Origin: Bacteroidales bacterium
GTDB taxonomy: Bacteria > Bacteroidota > Bacteroidia > Bacteroidales > WCHB1-69
Assembly: GCA_017617445.1 (NCBI GenBank)
Contig: JAFZWE010000027.1
Location: 1-61,044, forward strand
Length of the DNA stretch: 61,044 nucleotides
Reading direction: 5' to 3'
Of the stretch, positions 1 through 7,987 are shown piece after piece. The position numbers and the translations under genes were made by a program. The notes under the pieces were generated by a model, which ran no database searches, had not been told where the DNA came from, and was given only the letters and a program-made list of their open reading frames with translations. How positions within the stretch are numbered: position 1 is the first letter of the stretch; the number at the start of each line of letters is the position of its first letter.

Positions 1-1
1 G

Positions 2-148
2 AACCGCTCGTTGGACTACGTGGACGAGAAGAACAACCACTATTACCTGAACATTCCCGCCCAGATGGTCTATCGCGACAGCACCACCCTGCAGTTCACC
101 TTCACCGGACTCTACTTCAGCGAGGGGCCGGCGTACGAAAATGATTGA
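2..148 (+). CDS. 3' end of an unknown protein (partial)
   Basis: An open frame enters from the left edge and ends at TGA 146-148, giving the last 48 residues of a protein. The visible part alternates polar and hydrophobic or aromatic residues (LQFTFTGLYFSEGP), which suggests a beta-rich C-terminus. It carries no T9SS-type sorting motif and no recognisable family signature. The start and most of the gene lie outside the window, so no function can be given. No terminator is visible between it and the next gene. Confidence 0.55.
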   Translation, partial: NRSLDYVDEKNNHYYLNIPAQMVYRDSTTLQFTFTGLYFSEGPAYEND

Positions 149-299
149 TTCGAGGTTGATTGTGATGGGGAACAAAACTATTTCGCAATTAACTAATTTT
201 CAAAAATAGAAATCCTTGTTATGTCAAGAGCAGGTTAACGGGTTCTGCCTACAACGTGACATTAAACAATTTTAAAGGACCCACTAAAAAACAATTACT

Positions 300-803
300 A
301 TGAATAAAACGAATTTAAAAGCTGCCGAAAAGACAATTGCATTGCTTCTGGTTGTGGCAATGGCTTTCACTTCCTGTATGAAAAAAGAGGAGGTTAAAAC
401 CTACAAAATTCGCGGCAAAAATGTCGTTGAAGAACAACTTCTCAAAACGATGAGCGATATGTATGCTCAGCAGAACAAGGTCCATTTCGTGTTTGATACT
501 TGCGAAGTAATCAAGCAAGACAATGGTTACACCATTGTAGTGGCAAAAGCCCAAAAAGGTGACGAGCACCTCCATTTTGCTGTGCTTGTTGACGGACAAG
601 GCGATAATGGTGAAAAATCCGGAGAAGAGCCCGGTACAACCTGCACTTGTACCAGCAACTGCAATACGGGATGCACACCTTATTACTCCGATAAGTTGGG
701 TTGGATATGCACGGATTGTGGATACGTCCAAGGAGGGGGCATACCTTCCTGCGTGAAAACCGTAACCGCCACAATGCCTTTGCCTGACCCAGGCAACCAA
801 TAG
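300..803 (+). CDS. Small cysteine-rich lipoprotein, unknown function
   Basis: This 167-residue protein starts with a basic N-terminus, a hydrophobic segment and a lipobox (AMAFTSC, Cys near residue 26), so it is predicted to be lipid-anchored in the envelope. The middle (about residues 35-100) looks like a compact alpha/beta domain. The last third holds a dense cluster of cysteines (TCTCTSNC, NTGC, WICTDCGY). Those pairs could bind a metal or form disulfides; the spacing does not match a zinc-ribbon family I can name. It stands alone on the plus strand and is followed by a hairpin terminator at 925-959. The function is unknown. Confidence 0.75.
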   Translation: MNKTNLKAAEKTIALLLVVAMAFTSCMKKEEVKTYKIRGKNVVEEQLLKTMSDMYAQQNKVHFVFDTCEVIKQDNGYTIVVAKAQKGDEHLHFAVLVDGQGDNGEKSGEEPGTTCTCTSNCNTGCTPYYSDKLGWICTDCGYVQGGGIPSCVKTVTATMPLPDPGNQ

Positions 804-860
804 GAAACGATTTACGGACTAACTTGAGAAAAGTTATTGTGTTGACTTAACTTGACGGTT

Positions 861-1062
861 AGGGATTAGAATTCCGCCGCTCAACGCTATCGCATTTCGC
901 TGCGGAATCCCCTGGCGATGCGCGGCCAATGGCCATTAGCTCTTGGCCATTGGCTTTTTAAACAGTTCATAGTCATTGCCAACGGCTAATGGCCAATGGC
1001 TAAAGGCTAACAGCCATAGTTCATAGTCATAGTTCAATAGCTAATGGCCAACAGCCCTCACT
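861..1062. repeat. Non-coding block of inverted and near-tandem repeats
   Basis: The gap between the lipoprotein and trmN6 holds several layers of repetition. A 7-bp inverted repeat (ATTCCGC 871-877, GCGGAAT 902-908) comes first. It is followed by the hairpin at 925-954. After that come variants of GGCTAATGGCCA and of ATAGTTCATAGTC, recurring between about 961 and 1060. No ORF or RNA gene is recognisable here. It resembles the short interspersed non-coding repeats of Bacteroidetes genomes. Confidence 0.6.
925..959 (+). terminator. Hairpin plus T-run, probable terminator of the lipoprotein gene
   Basis: A perfect 11-bp stem (GCCAATGGCCA at 925-935 paired with 944-954), an 8-nt loop and then TTTTT. 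It lies about 120 bp after the lipoprotein stop. It could equally be one unit of the surrounding repeat block that happens to work as a terminator. Confidence 0.5.
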
Positions 1063-1063
1063 A

Positions 1064-1792
1064 CTATCCCCTAATCACCAGATACGGTTCCATCAACCGC
1101 AAATACGCCTCTGTGTAGCGGTTGTCGGCGGTGCGGATAATGAGGTGCTCTTCCACACAACGAGAGCCCGTGCGGGCGTAGGTGAGCACCACGCGGTGCG
1201 CGGGCTTGCGTTCGGTGGGCTGCGCGGTCACACGACGCACACAAGCGAGCGACTGGCGGGCTATTGCGTCGAACGCCTCCCCCTCCCGTACAGGCAAAAT
1301 AAGAGAGAACAGACCCTCTTCTGCAAGGATTTTTAACACACTCTCTAACAGTTCCTCAAATGACAGGTTCCCGTCGCCGTGGCGGCTCTGCAGGTGACGC
1401 GGATTTTCGGGCTTGAGGTCGCCGTGAAAGAAGGGGGGATTGGAGAGGATGTAGTCGAAAGGCGCGCCTTGCCAATGCTGCGCAAACTCCTGTACGGTTG
1501 CCTGTTCAAAGTGCAGGTTTTCGGCAGGCAGCAACGAGTAGGACTGGGCGTTTTGGCGGGCCTCCTCCACGGAAGCCACATCAGGGTCGATGCCGAAAAC
1601 GACAGGGTTAACAGATTTTAACACCGCCTGCTGCGCGGCGCAGAAAGCCACCACCCCGCAACCGCAACCTACATCCAAGATACGACGCGCATCGCTGGTG
1701 TCGCACAAGGACACCAAAAGCATCGCGTCAGTGCCCACCTTCATCGTGCTGTGATCGTGGTGGAGCGAAAAACGTTTGAAATGAAAATCCAT
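1064..1792 (-). CDS. trmN6: tRNA1(Val) (adenine(37)-N6)-methyltransferase, TrmN6-like
   Basis: A class I SAM-dependent methyltransferase expected to methylate N6 of A37 in tRNA1(Val). The SAM-binding motif is DVGCGCGVVAF near residues 40-50. The catalytic motif of N6-adenine methylases appears as NPPFF, followed by the family's HLQSRHGD stretch. The length, 242 aa, is normal. I chose the ATG at 1792 because it overlaps the manA stop as TGATG, a typical coupled start; the in-frame TTG six bases upstream lies inside manA. The gene is transcribed with manA. Substrate assignment rests on family resemblance to YfiC/TrmN6. Confidence 0.88.
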   Translation of the reverse strand: MDFHFKRFSLHHDHSTMKVGTDAMLLVSLCDTSDARRILDVGCGCGVVAFCAAQQAVLKSVNPVVFGIDPDVASVEEARQNAQSYSLLPAENLHFEQATVQEFAQHWQGAPFDYILSNPPFFHGDLKPENPRHLQSRHGDGNLSFEELLESVLKILAEEGLFSLILPVREGEAFDAIARQSLACVRRVTAQPTERKPAHRVVLTYARTGSRCVEEHLIIRTADNRYTEAYLRLMEPYLVIRG

Positions 1793-2778
1793 CAGCAATA
1801 GACCTCTAACAGTTTGGCACGACCGTCGGGGATAAGTTGCACCTCCTCGATTTCGGCAGGCACGAGGGTCACACCACCCGTCTCCAACACGAGGTGTCCG
1901 TCACCGTAAAAGAGATGCACGCGCCCCTCAAGGCACATATAGACCACAAAAGAGTCGATTTCCACAAACGTCTTCTTGAGCGGTTTCTCGAACTCGAGCA
2001 GGTTGGTGTTGAAATAGGGGGAGCGCACCAGCTTGACGGTCTGGTCCAGCTTCGGGGTGTAGTCAACCTTGAAGCCGCCTTGGCTGTTTTCCTCAAAGTG
2101 GATGGCTTCAAGGGCCTCGGCAGTGTGCAGCTCGCGACTGTTGCCCTCGTCATCCACGCGATTCCAGTCGAAGATGCGGAAGGTCACATCGGAGGGCTGC
2201 TGAATTTCGGCGAGGAGCACGCCCTTGCCGATAGCATGCACCGTGCCGGCGGGAATCATGAAGGTGTCGCCCGCCGTAACAGGATAGAACTGCAACAGCT
2301 CATGAAGCACACCCGTGGCCACAGCATCCACATACTGCGTTTTCGTGACCTTCTGCTTGAAGCCCACATACAGTCCCGCGCCTGGCTCTGCCGCGATAAC
2401 GTGCCACATCTCTGTCTTGCCGTTCTGCCCATACTTTTTTTGCGCCAGCTCGTCATCCGGATGCACCTGCACCGAAAGATTCTCCTGCGCATCTATATAC
2501 TTGATCAACAACGGGAAGCCGAGCCCATACTTCTCGTAATTCTTCTCTCCCACCAAGTCGGTGAGATAGACCTCGAGAAGTTCGTTGATGTTGTTCTCCG
2601 CCAAAAAACCATTGGTCACCACAGACTCGTCGTCGATGATGCCGGAGATCTCCCAGCTCTCGCCGCAACGTGCCATGTCGCCGGTTTCATGTTTGAGAAT
2701 TTTATGGATTCTGCCGCCACCCCAGATTTTCTCCTTCAAGATGGGCTTAAAGGTGAAAGGATATAAGAATTTACTCAT
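1792..2778 (-). CDS. manA: Mannose-6-phosphate isomerase, class I
   Basis: A cupin-fold, zinc-dependent isomerase interconverting mannose-6-phosphate and fructose-6-phosphate, feeding GDP-mannose synthesis or mannose use. The N-terminus (YPFTFKPILKEKIWGG) and the metal-site region (LSVQVHPDD, then KTEMWHVI) are characteristic. The protein has 328 residues, as expected for the short class I form common in Bacteroidetes. The ATG at 2778 is preferred over an in-frame TTG at 2784. Its stop overlaps the start of trmN6 by one base, and the start lies 2 bp from the stop of the upstream secreted-protein gene, so the three genes probably share a transcript. Confidence 0.93.
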   Translation of the reverse strand: MSKFLYPFTFKPILKEKIWGGGRIHKILKHETGDMARCGESWEISGIIDDESVVTNGFLAENNINELLEVYLTDLVGEKNYEKYGLGFPLLIKYIDAQENLSVQVHPDDELAQKKYGQNGKTEMWHVIAAEPGAGLYVGFKQKVTKTQYVDAVATGVLHELLQFYPVTAGDTFMIPAGTVHAIGKGVLLAEIQQPSDVTFRIFDWNRVDDEGNSRELHTAEALEAIHFEENSQGGFKVDYTPKLDQTVKLVRSPYFNTNLLEFEKPLKKTFVEIDSFVVYMCLEGRVHLFYGDGHLVLETGGVTLVPAEIEEVQLIPDGRAKLLEVYC

Positions 2779-2780
2779 TG

Positions 2781-3737
2781 TCAATTATTTGGATTATAGA
2801 TTTGTCGGGGTTTATATTCATAGTCGGGTTTAACCTTGTCGGGGTTGCTTCCAATCACGCTCTTCATAAAGAGCCAACGCCCGTCCTCCTCGATGAATCC
2901 CTGACTAAGGCTGGATTCGGGCACCATGTAGGCGGGAATGGAGGGCACGTTTTCGTCCAACGGGATAAGCTGGTCGAAAATGATCATCGGGCTGGTCACG
3001 CGACGGTAGTCCACCTGGCGCGTCTTGGGGTTGTACTTGCCCGTGCTGACAAGGTACTCTTGTGTCTCATAATTGAGATGCAGCGAAGCATTTTTGGAAT
3101 ACTCGAAAATGACGCGACTGACTTTTCCGGGGTAGTTTTTGAAAATGCGCGCCCCGAAGACAGGCACCATCTCCTTGTTAAAATGCAGTATTTCAATTAT
3201 TTTTTGGTTTGTAAACAAATTATTCCCGTTCAGTCCCAACAACGTGTAGTACGTGATGTTTTTCTCCTTGACAGGAATCATCTTGTAATACACAGCGCCA
3301 TACCAGCGGTTGTGATTGCCCACTTGTGTGTTGGGGTAGTCTATCGTGCCGCGCTTGTCATACAGAGGGAAAAGCACATGTTTTTTTCGGGATTCATTGT
3401 AAACCTGCACAAAACCGAAATTCTCCACGGTGTAATCTTTTTTCACCACATGCCAAGTGAAAATCTTGAACACCTTGTCGGGGGAGGCCAGCACGGCGAA
3501 GTTGCGCACCGAGTCCCACGGATACTCAAAAGAGTGGGGCTTTTGCAAGACCGTTTCCAACAAGGTCATGAACTCCTCGTTCATCTCTAACCGGACGGTC
3601 TCGTTAGGCTCGTTCATCACAATGTCGCGCAATGCAATCAGAGAGTCCTCCCAGAACCGGAATTCCGACTGGCTTTTCTGGGCGAACGCCGCCGTGCAGA
3701 GCAGCATCAGCATAATATGACAAAGGAGCTTCTTCAT
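2781..3737 (-). CDS. Secreted protein of unknown function
   Basis: This 318-residue protein begins with a clear signal peptide ending AAFA-Q near residue 20, so it is exported. The rest is rich in Tyr, Phe, Lys and Asn. It contains pieces such as YPWDSVRNFAVL, FKIFTWHVV and YYTLLGLNGNN, the last recalling small secreted beta-rich Bacteroidales proteins of no known function. No catalytic motif or membrane segment follows the signal peptide. It is the first gene of a group with manA and trmN6. Its promoter, at 3749-3756, faces away from the divergent YD-like gene. Confidence 0.78.
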   Translation of the reverse strand: MKKLLCHIMLMLLCTAAFAQKSQSEFRFWEDSLIALRDIVMNEPNETVRLEMNEEFMTLLETVLQKPHSFEYPWDSVRNFAVLASPDKVFKIFTWHVVKKDYTVENFGFVQVYNESRKKHVLFPLYDKRGTIDYPNTQVGNHNRWYGAVYYKMIPVKEKNITYYTLLGLNGNNLFTNQKIIEILHFNKEMVPVFGARIFKNYPGKVSRVIFEYSKNASLHLNYETQEYLVSTGKYNPKTRQVDYRRVTSPMIIFDQLIPLDENVPSIPAYMVPESSLSQGFIEEDGRWLFMKSVIGSNPDKVKPDYEYKPRQIYNPNN

Positions 3738-3748
3738 AAAAGAGAGCG

Positions 3749-3756
3749 CAAAAGTA
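3749..3756 (-). promoter_or_regulatory. Bacteroidetes -7 element for the secreted-protein/manA/trmN6 group
   Basis: The minus strand reads TACTTTTG, matching TAnnTTTG, 11 bp upstream of the ATG at 3737. No convincing -33 TTTG is seen. It pairs divergently with the plus-strand element at 3801. Confidence 0.55.
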
Positions 3757-3800
3757 ATAAAATTGTTGCTATATAACGTGCAATATTCAGTTTTGTTTTA

Positions 3801-3808
3801 TATCTTTG
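3801..3808 (+). promoter_or_regulatory. Bacteroidetes -7 element for the YD-like repeat gene
   Basis: TATCTTTG matches TAnnTTTG and lies 25 bp before the ATG at 3834, a typical spacing. No clear -33 box is visible. Confidence 0.6.
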
Positions 3809-3833
3809 CAGGCTCATTATAAACATCCTTGTT

Positions 3834-4724
3834 ATGAAAACTTTGAAAATCATCAAGAAAGAGTACCAACGCATTGGTTACGACGAAAACGACATCCAAC
3901 CAGTGGAGTATCTGGAAGTCTCCGCACAGTACAATGACCACGGACAGATCCTTCGCGAGGAGCGTTTCGACCCGGATGGAAACCTCAACACCCTGACGGT
4001 CAACAATTACAACGACAACCACCTTCTTTGGAAGACGGAGCAGTACGACATGGACAACATCCTGCTGCAAAAGACGGTGAACGAATACGACGATCAACAG
4101 CAGTTGGTACAGGAAAACAACTTTTTTGGCGAGAGCGACCAAGTTTACGTCACGCGCCTGATCTACGATGAGGATGGCAATTTGCTGCGACGGGAGATGT
4201 ATTTCGAAGGACAGCTCGACTATGTGGAAAACATCTATGAATACAAGGATGGCTTGTTGGTCAAGGAGGTGGAGAACGACGAATACGGCAAGGAGCTCAA
4301 CGTCCACACCTACTCCTATAACGACAAGGGGCTGCTGGCCCAGCATGTGCGCGACGAGGTGCAGAACAAGGACCGCCGGACCTACGAATACACTTACGAT
4401 GACAACGACAACTGTATCAAGGAGTTGGTTTATGATTACGACAATGCCCTCATCGCCAAAGTCTATCGAAAATATAACGAGGATGGGAAGATGGTGGAGA
4501 CCGAGGAGGAGGATTTGGACCACTATCGCAAAATCACCTTGGAATATGACGGCGACCTTGTGGTCAAGAACTCCATCCTTGACCGCGACGGGAACCTGCA
4601 GGGATGGGCGGAGTACTCCTACAACGAGGATGGGAAGGAGAACGCCTCGCGCGAGTTCATCAAGGACGAGGTGCAGCCCGACCATTTCCGCCAGTTGCGC
4701 GAAACCCGATATGTGAGAGAGTAG
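3834..4724 (+). CDS. Cytoplasmic YD/RHS-like repeat protein, unknown function
   Basis: This 296-residue acidic protein has no signal peptide. It is built almost entirely from irregular repeats of about 20 residues of the type YN-D-G-x-L-x-x-E (NDHGQILREE, DPDGNLNTL, DEDGNLLRRE, NDKGLLAQHV, NEDGKMVETE, DRDGNLQGW, NEDGKENAS). These resemble YD/RHS or WG/MORN-like beta-hairpin repeats. RHS proteins are usually huge and secreted, so a short cytoplasmic version is unusual. No enzymatic motif is seen. It is a single gene with its own promoter, followed by serS. Function is unknown; a scaffold or binding role would be a guess. Confidence 0.75.
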   Translation: MKTLKIIKKEYQRIGYDENDIQPVEYLEVSAQYNDHGQILREERFDPDGNLNTLTVNNYNDNHLLWKTEQYDMDNILLQKTVNEYDDQQQLVQENNFFGESDQVYVTRLIYDEDGNLLRREMYFEGQLDYVENIYEYKDGLLVKEVENDEYGKELNVHTYSYNDKGLLAQHVRDEVQNKDRRTYEYTYDDNDNCIKELVYDYDNALIAKVYRKYNEDGKMVETEEEDLDHYRKITLEYDGDLVVKNSILDRDGNLQGWAEYSYNEDGKENASREFIKDEVQPDHFRQLRETRYVRE

Positions 4725-4803
4725 GCAACAACAATTATTCAGGGATTCCTTCGTTATTATCCGGAAGCTTTTGCAAACCAAGAGCCGCTTCATACATTTT
4801 TTG

Positions 4804-4811
4804 TATTTTTG
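4804..4811 (+). promoter_or_regulatory. Bacteroidetes -7 element for serS
   Basis: TATTTTTG matches TAnnTTTG and sits 20 bp before the serS ATG at 4832. Confidence 0.6.
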
Positions 4812-4831
4812 CGGCTTAAAATTTTTGAGCA

Positions 4832-6103
4832 ATGTTACAAATACAACTTTTACGCGAAAATCCGCAAGAAGTCATTGATAGATTGAAGATTAAAAACTTT
4901 GATGCCACGGAATTGGTGGCTCAGATCCGTCAACTTGACACAGAAGCCCGTAATCTCAAGAAGGGGCTTGACGACAACCTCATGGAACAAAACAAGGGCG
5001 CAAAGGAGATCGGCAAACTCTTCAAAGAGGGTCGCCGCGACGAGGCCGAGGTGCTCAAGGCCCGCATGGCCGAGCTCAAGGAGAGCGAGAAGCACGACCG
5101 CGCACGCATGCAGGAGGCCGAGGCCGAATTGCTGGAGAAGATGGTACTGCTTCCCAACCTGCCCAACCACGCCGTGGCTCCCGGCAAGGGCGCCGAGGAC
5201 AACGAGATTGTCTATACCGAAGGCGATGCCTCCAACATGGGTCCCGATGCCCTGCCCCACTGGGATTTGGTGAAAAAATACGACATCATCGACTTCGAGT
5301 TGGGCAACAAGATCACGGGTGCTGGATTCCCCGTCTATAAGGGCAAGGGAGCCCGTATGCAGCGCGCCCTCATCGACTTTTTCCTTGACAGCGCCATTGA
5401 ACACGGCTTCACCGAAATACAACCCCCTTACATGGTCAACGAGGATTCCGCCTACGGCACAGGCCAGCTGCCTGACAAGGAGGGCCAGATGTACCACTGC
5501 CAGGTGGACAACTTCTACCTGATCCCCACTGCCGAGGTGCCCGTCACCAACATCTACCGCGACGTCATCCTCAAGGAGAGCGATTTCCCGTTGAAAAACT
5601 GCGCCTACTCCGCCTGTTTCCGCCGTGAGGCCGGCTCCTACGGCAAGGATGTGCGCGGGCTCAACCGCCTGCACCAATTCGACAAGGTCGAAATCGTCAC
5701 CATCGAGCACCCCGACCGCTCATACGAGACTCTGGAAAAGATGACCGACTACGCCAAGAGTCTGCTCACCAAGCTGGGCCTGCCTTTCCGCGTGCTGCGT
5801 CTCTGCGGTGGCGACATCAGCTTCACCTCCGCACTCACCTACGACCTTGAGGTCTATTCCAAGGCCCAGCAGAAGTGGCTGGAGGTCAGCTCCGTGTCCA
5901 ACTTCGAGTCCTATCAGGCCAACCGTCTGAAGTTGCGTTTCAAAGACGCCAACGGCAAAACCCGCTTGGCACACACCCTCAACGGCAGTGCCCTCGCCCT
6001 GCCCCGCGTGCTGGCCGCCCTCCTCGAAAACAACCAAACCCCCGAAGGCATCATCGTGCCCGAAGTGCTGCGCCCCTACACCCATTTCGACATCATCGAC
6101 TAA
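4832..6103 (+). CDS. serS: Seryl-tRNA synthetase
   Basis: A class II aminoacyl-tRNA synthetase charging tRNA-Ser in the cytoplasm. The N-terminal long coiled-coil arm (about residues 25-105, rich in Glu, Lys and Arg) is the tRNA-binding domain. The catalytic core shows motif 2 (CFRREAGSYGKDVRGL) with the conserved Arg/Glu pair, and motif 3 (LNGSALALPRVLAALLE). The length of 423 aa is standard. It heads a tight operon, with the next gene starting 8 bp after its stop. The cognate tRNA-Ser(GCU) gene is also in this window, on the far side of an insertion sequence. Confidence 0.97.
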   Translation: MLQIQLLRENPQEVIDRLKIKNFDATELVAQIRQLDTEARNLKKGLDDNLMEQNKGAKEIGKLFKEGRRDEAEVLKARMAELKESEKHDRARMQEAEAELLEKMVLLPNLPNHAVAPGKGAEDNEIVYTEGDASNMGPDALPHWDLVKKYDIIDFELGNKITGAGFPVYKGKGARMQRALIDFFLDSAIEHGFTEIQPPYMVNEDSAYGTGQLPDKEGQMYHCQVDNFYLIPTAEVPVTNIYRDVILKESDFPLKNCAYSACFRREAGSYGKDVRGLNRLHQFDKVEIVTIEHPDRSYETLEKMTDYAKSLLTKLGLPFRVLRLCGGDISFTSALTYDLEVYSKAQQKWLEVSSVSNFESYQANRLKLRFKDANGKTRLAHTLNGSALALPRVLAALLENNQTPEGIIVPEVLRPYTHFDIID

Positions 6104-6111
6104 CCGCCGAT

Positions 6112-7986
6112 ATGAAACGCATCCTCTTTGTCTTCTTGCTCGTGCTCTCTTGCGGCGCGCTCTGGGCCCAACAGAGCGACGACGAAAAGTTGGCTTTGCA
6201 ATACTACAAGGACAAGGAATTCGACAAGGCCATCACACTCTTCGAGAAAATACAGAACCAAAAGCCGAACTCTTACATATATTATTATTACTACGCCTCC
6301 TTGATGGAACTGGAACGCTACTCCGACCTGGAAAAGCTGACCAAGAAACAAATCAAGGCATTCCCCAACGTGCAACGTTATAAGGTCGATCAAGGATATG
6401 TTTACGAACGGTCGGGCGACAACGCCAAGGCGGAAAAGATCTATCAAGACCTCATCAAGAACTTGCCAGCCAAGGAGTTTTCCGTGCAGGAACTCTATAG
6501 TGCCTTCTATTCACGTGCCAAATACGAGTATGCCATCGAGACCATCCTGAAAGGGAGAAAAATGCTGAACAACAGCAACCTCCTGTCCAAGGAACTGCTC
6601 TCTATCTATCAACATCTTAACCAAACAGACCGGATTATCGAAGAGGTGCTGTCGCTCGTGAAAGACGACAACTCCGCCAACTTGGAGCCTGCGCAAAACG
6701 CCCTCCAGAACTTGCTGCTTGATGACGAAGACAACCAGAAATACTTGGCTGTCAAAGGAACCCTGCAGAAATACTCCCAAAAATCGCCCGACAACATCTG
6801 CTATCTGATGCTGCTCTCCTGGATCAATCAGCTGCACAAGGAGTACGGCGAGGCGCTGATTCTGGCCAAGGCTATCGACAAACGGCAAAAAACGGAATGC
6901 ATCCGCACCTACGACTTGGCCTGCGTTGCAGCCGACAACCACGACTATGCCACCGCCATCGAAGCATTGGAATACATCATTTCCAAAGGAGAATCTGTTC
7001 ACAACTACGTCCAGGCCAAGATGAAAGTTTTGGATGTCAGATATTTGCAGCTTACAGAAACCTATCCTGTCAAAATGGTGGATGCCATCAACCTTGAACG
7101 GGATTTCAAGAAGGTGTTGGATGAGAACGGCATGCACTCCGGCACAGCCGATTGGATTCGCAAATATGCCCATCTGCTCGCCTTTTACGTCAACAAGCCC
7201 CAAGAGGCCGTCAACGTGCTCACCGAGGCGATGAACAACGCCACCCGCGACCAGCAAGAGAAAAACCAGTTCAAGATCGACCTGGCCGATGTGCAACTCT
7301 ACATGGGCAACGTGTGGGATGCCACGCTCAACTACTCGCAAGTCAACAAAGACATGCCCAACGACGATCTCGGCAACGAAGCCAAGTTCAAGAATGCCAA
7401 GCTCTCCTTCTATATTGGCGAGTTTGATTGGGCCAAGAGCCAGCTCGACGTGCTCTCCTCCGCCACCACCAAGCTCATCGCCAACGATGCCATCTATTTC
7501 TCCCTGCTCATTTCCGACAACCAAGAGGAAGAGGAGGAAGACGACGGCGAAAAGGAGGACACCACTTACCTGCTCTTCGAGAAACCCTCCACCAACATGC
7601 CGCTCCTGAAATATGCCGAAGCCGACTTTCTCATCTTCCAGAACAAGGACGACAAAGCGCTTGAGAAACTCGACTCCGTCATTGCACTCGCGCCCTTTGG
7701 AACGTTGGTGGACGACGCCCTTTACCAAAAGGCCCTCATCTTCATCAAGCGCAAGGATTATCTCGGCGCCGAGACGTTGCTCAAGAACATCATCGAAAAC
7801 CACGGCACTGAGTTGTTGGCCGACGATGCTGTTTTCAAGTTGGCGGAACTGTACGAGTACTACATCAAGGATATTCCCAAAGCCATGGAGTATTACCAGA
7901 AGATATTGAAAGACCACAGTGGCAGTCTCTTCGTGGTGGAGGCCCGGAAGCGTTATCGCGCTCTTCGTGGCGACAATGTAGAATAG
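6112..7986 (+). CDS. Secreted tetratricopeptide-repeat protein
   Basis: A 624-residue protein with a signal peptide (MKRILFVFLLVLSCGALWAQ), followed by TPR-like helical hairpins through most of its length (for example LQYYKDKEFDKAITLFEKI, and near the C-terminus YEYYIKDIPKAMEYYQKIL). A strongly acidic insert, EEEEEDDGEKED, lies around residue 475. The ATG at 6112 is chosen because it begins the signal peptide; the open frame extends further upstream, but only inside serS. It sits 8 bp after serS and 1 bp before rsmA. It is probably a periplasmic scaffold or assembly factor; the specific partner is unknown. Confidence 0.88.
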   Translation: MKRILFVFLLVLSCGALWAQQSDDEKLALQYYKDKEFDKAITLFEKIQNQKPNSYIYYYYYASLMELERYSDLEKLTKKQIKAFPNVQRYKVDQGYVYERSGDNAKAEKIYQDLIKNLPAKEFSVQELYSAFYSRAKYEYAIETILKGRKMLNNSNLLSKELLSIYQHLNQTDRIIEEVLSLVKDDNSANLEPAQNALQNLLLDDEDNQKYLAVKGTLQKYSQKSPDNICYLMLLSWINQLHKEYGEALILAKAIDKRQKTECIRTYDLACVAADNHDYATAIEALEYIISKGESVHNYVQAKMKVLDVRYLQLTETYPVKMVDAINLERDFKKVLDENGMHSGTADWIRKYAHLLAFYVNKPQEAVNVLTEAMNNATRDQQEKNQFKIDLADVQLYMGNVWDATLNYSQVNKDMPNDDLGNEAKFKNAKLSFYIGEFDWAKSQLDVLSSATTKLIANDAIYFSLLISDNQEEEEEDDGEKEDTTYLLFEKPSTNMPLLKYAEADFLIFQNKDDKALEKLDSVIALAPFGTLVDDALYQKALIFIKRKDYLGAETLLKNIIENHGTELLADDAVFKLAELYEYYIKDIPKAMEYYQKILKDHSGSLFVVEARKRYRALRGDNVE

Positions 7987-7987
7987 T

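Noticed and set aside
1837-2766. 309-residue plus-strand ORF opposite manA
   Set aside because: It is antisense to a full-length ManA with the family motifs intact.
3798-4832. 344-residue minus-strand ORF opposite the YD-like gene
   Set aside because: It mirrors the Asp/Tyr-rich repeats as hydrophobic Val/Leu repeats. The plus-strand gene has a promoter and sensible composition.
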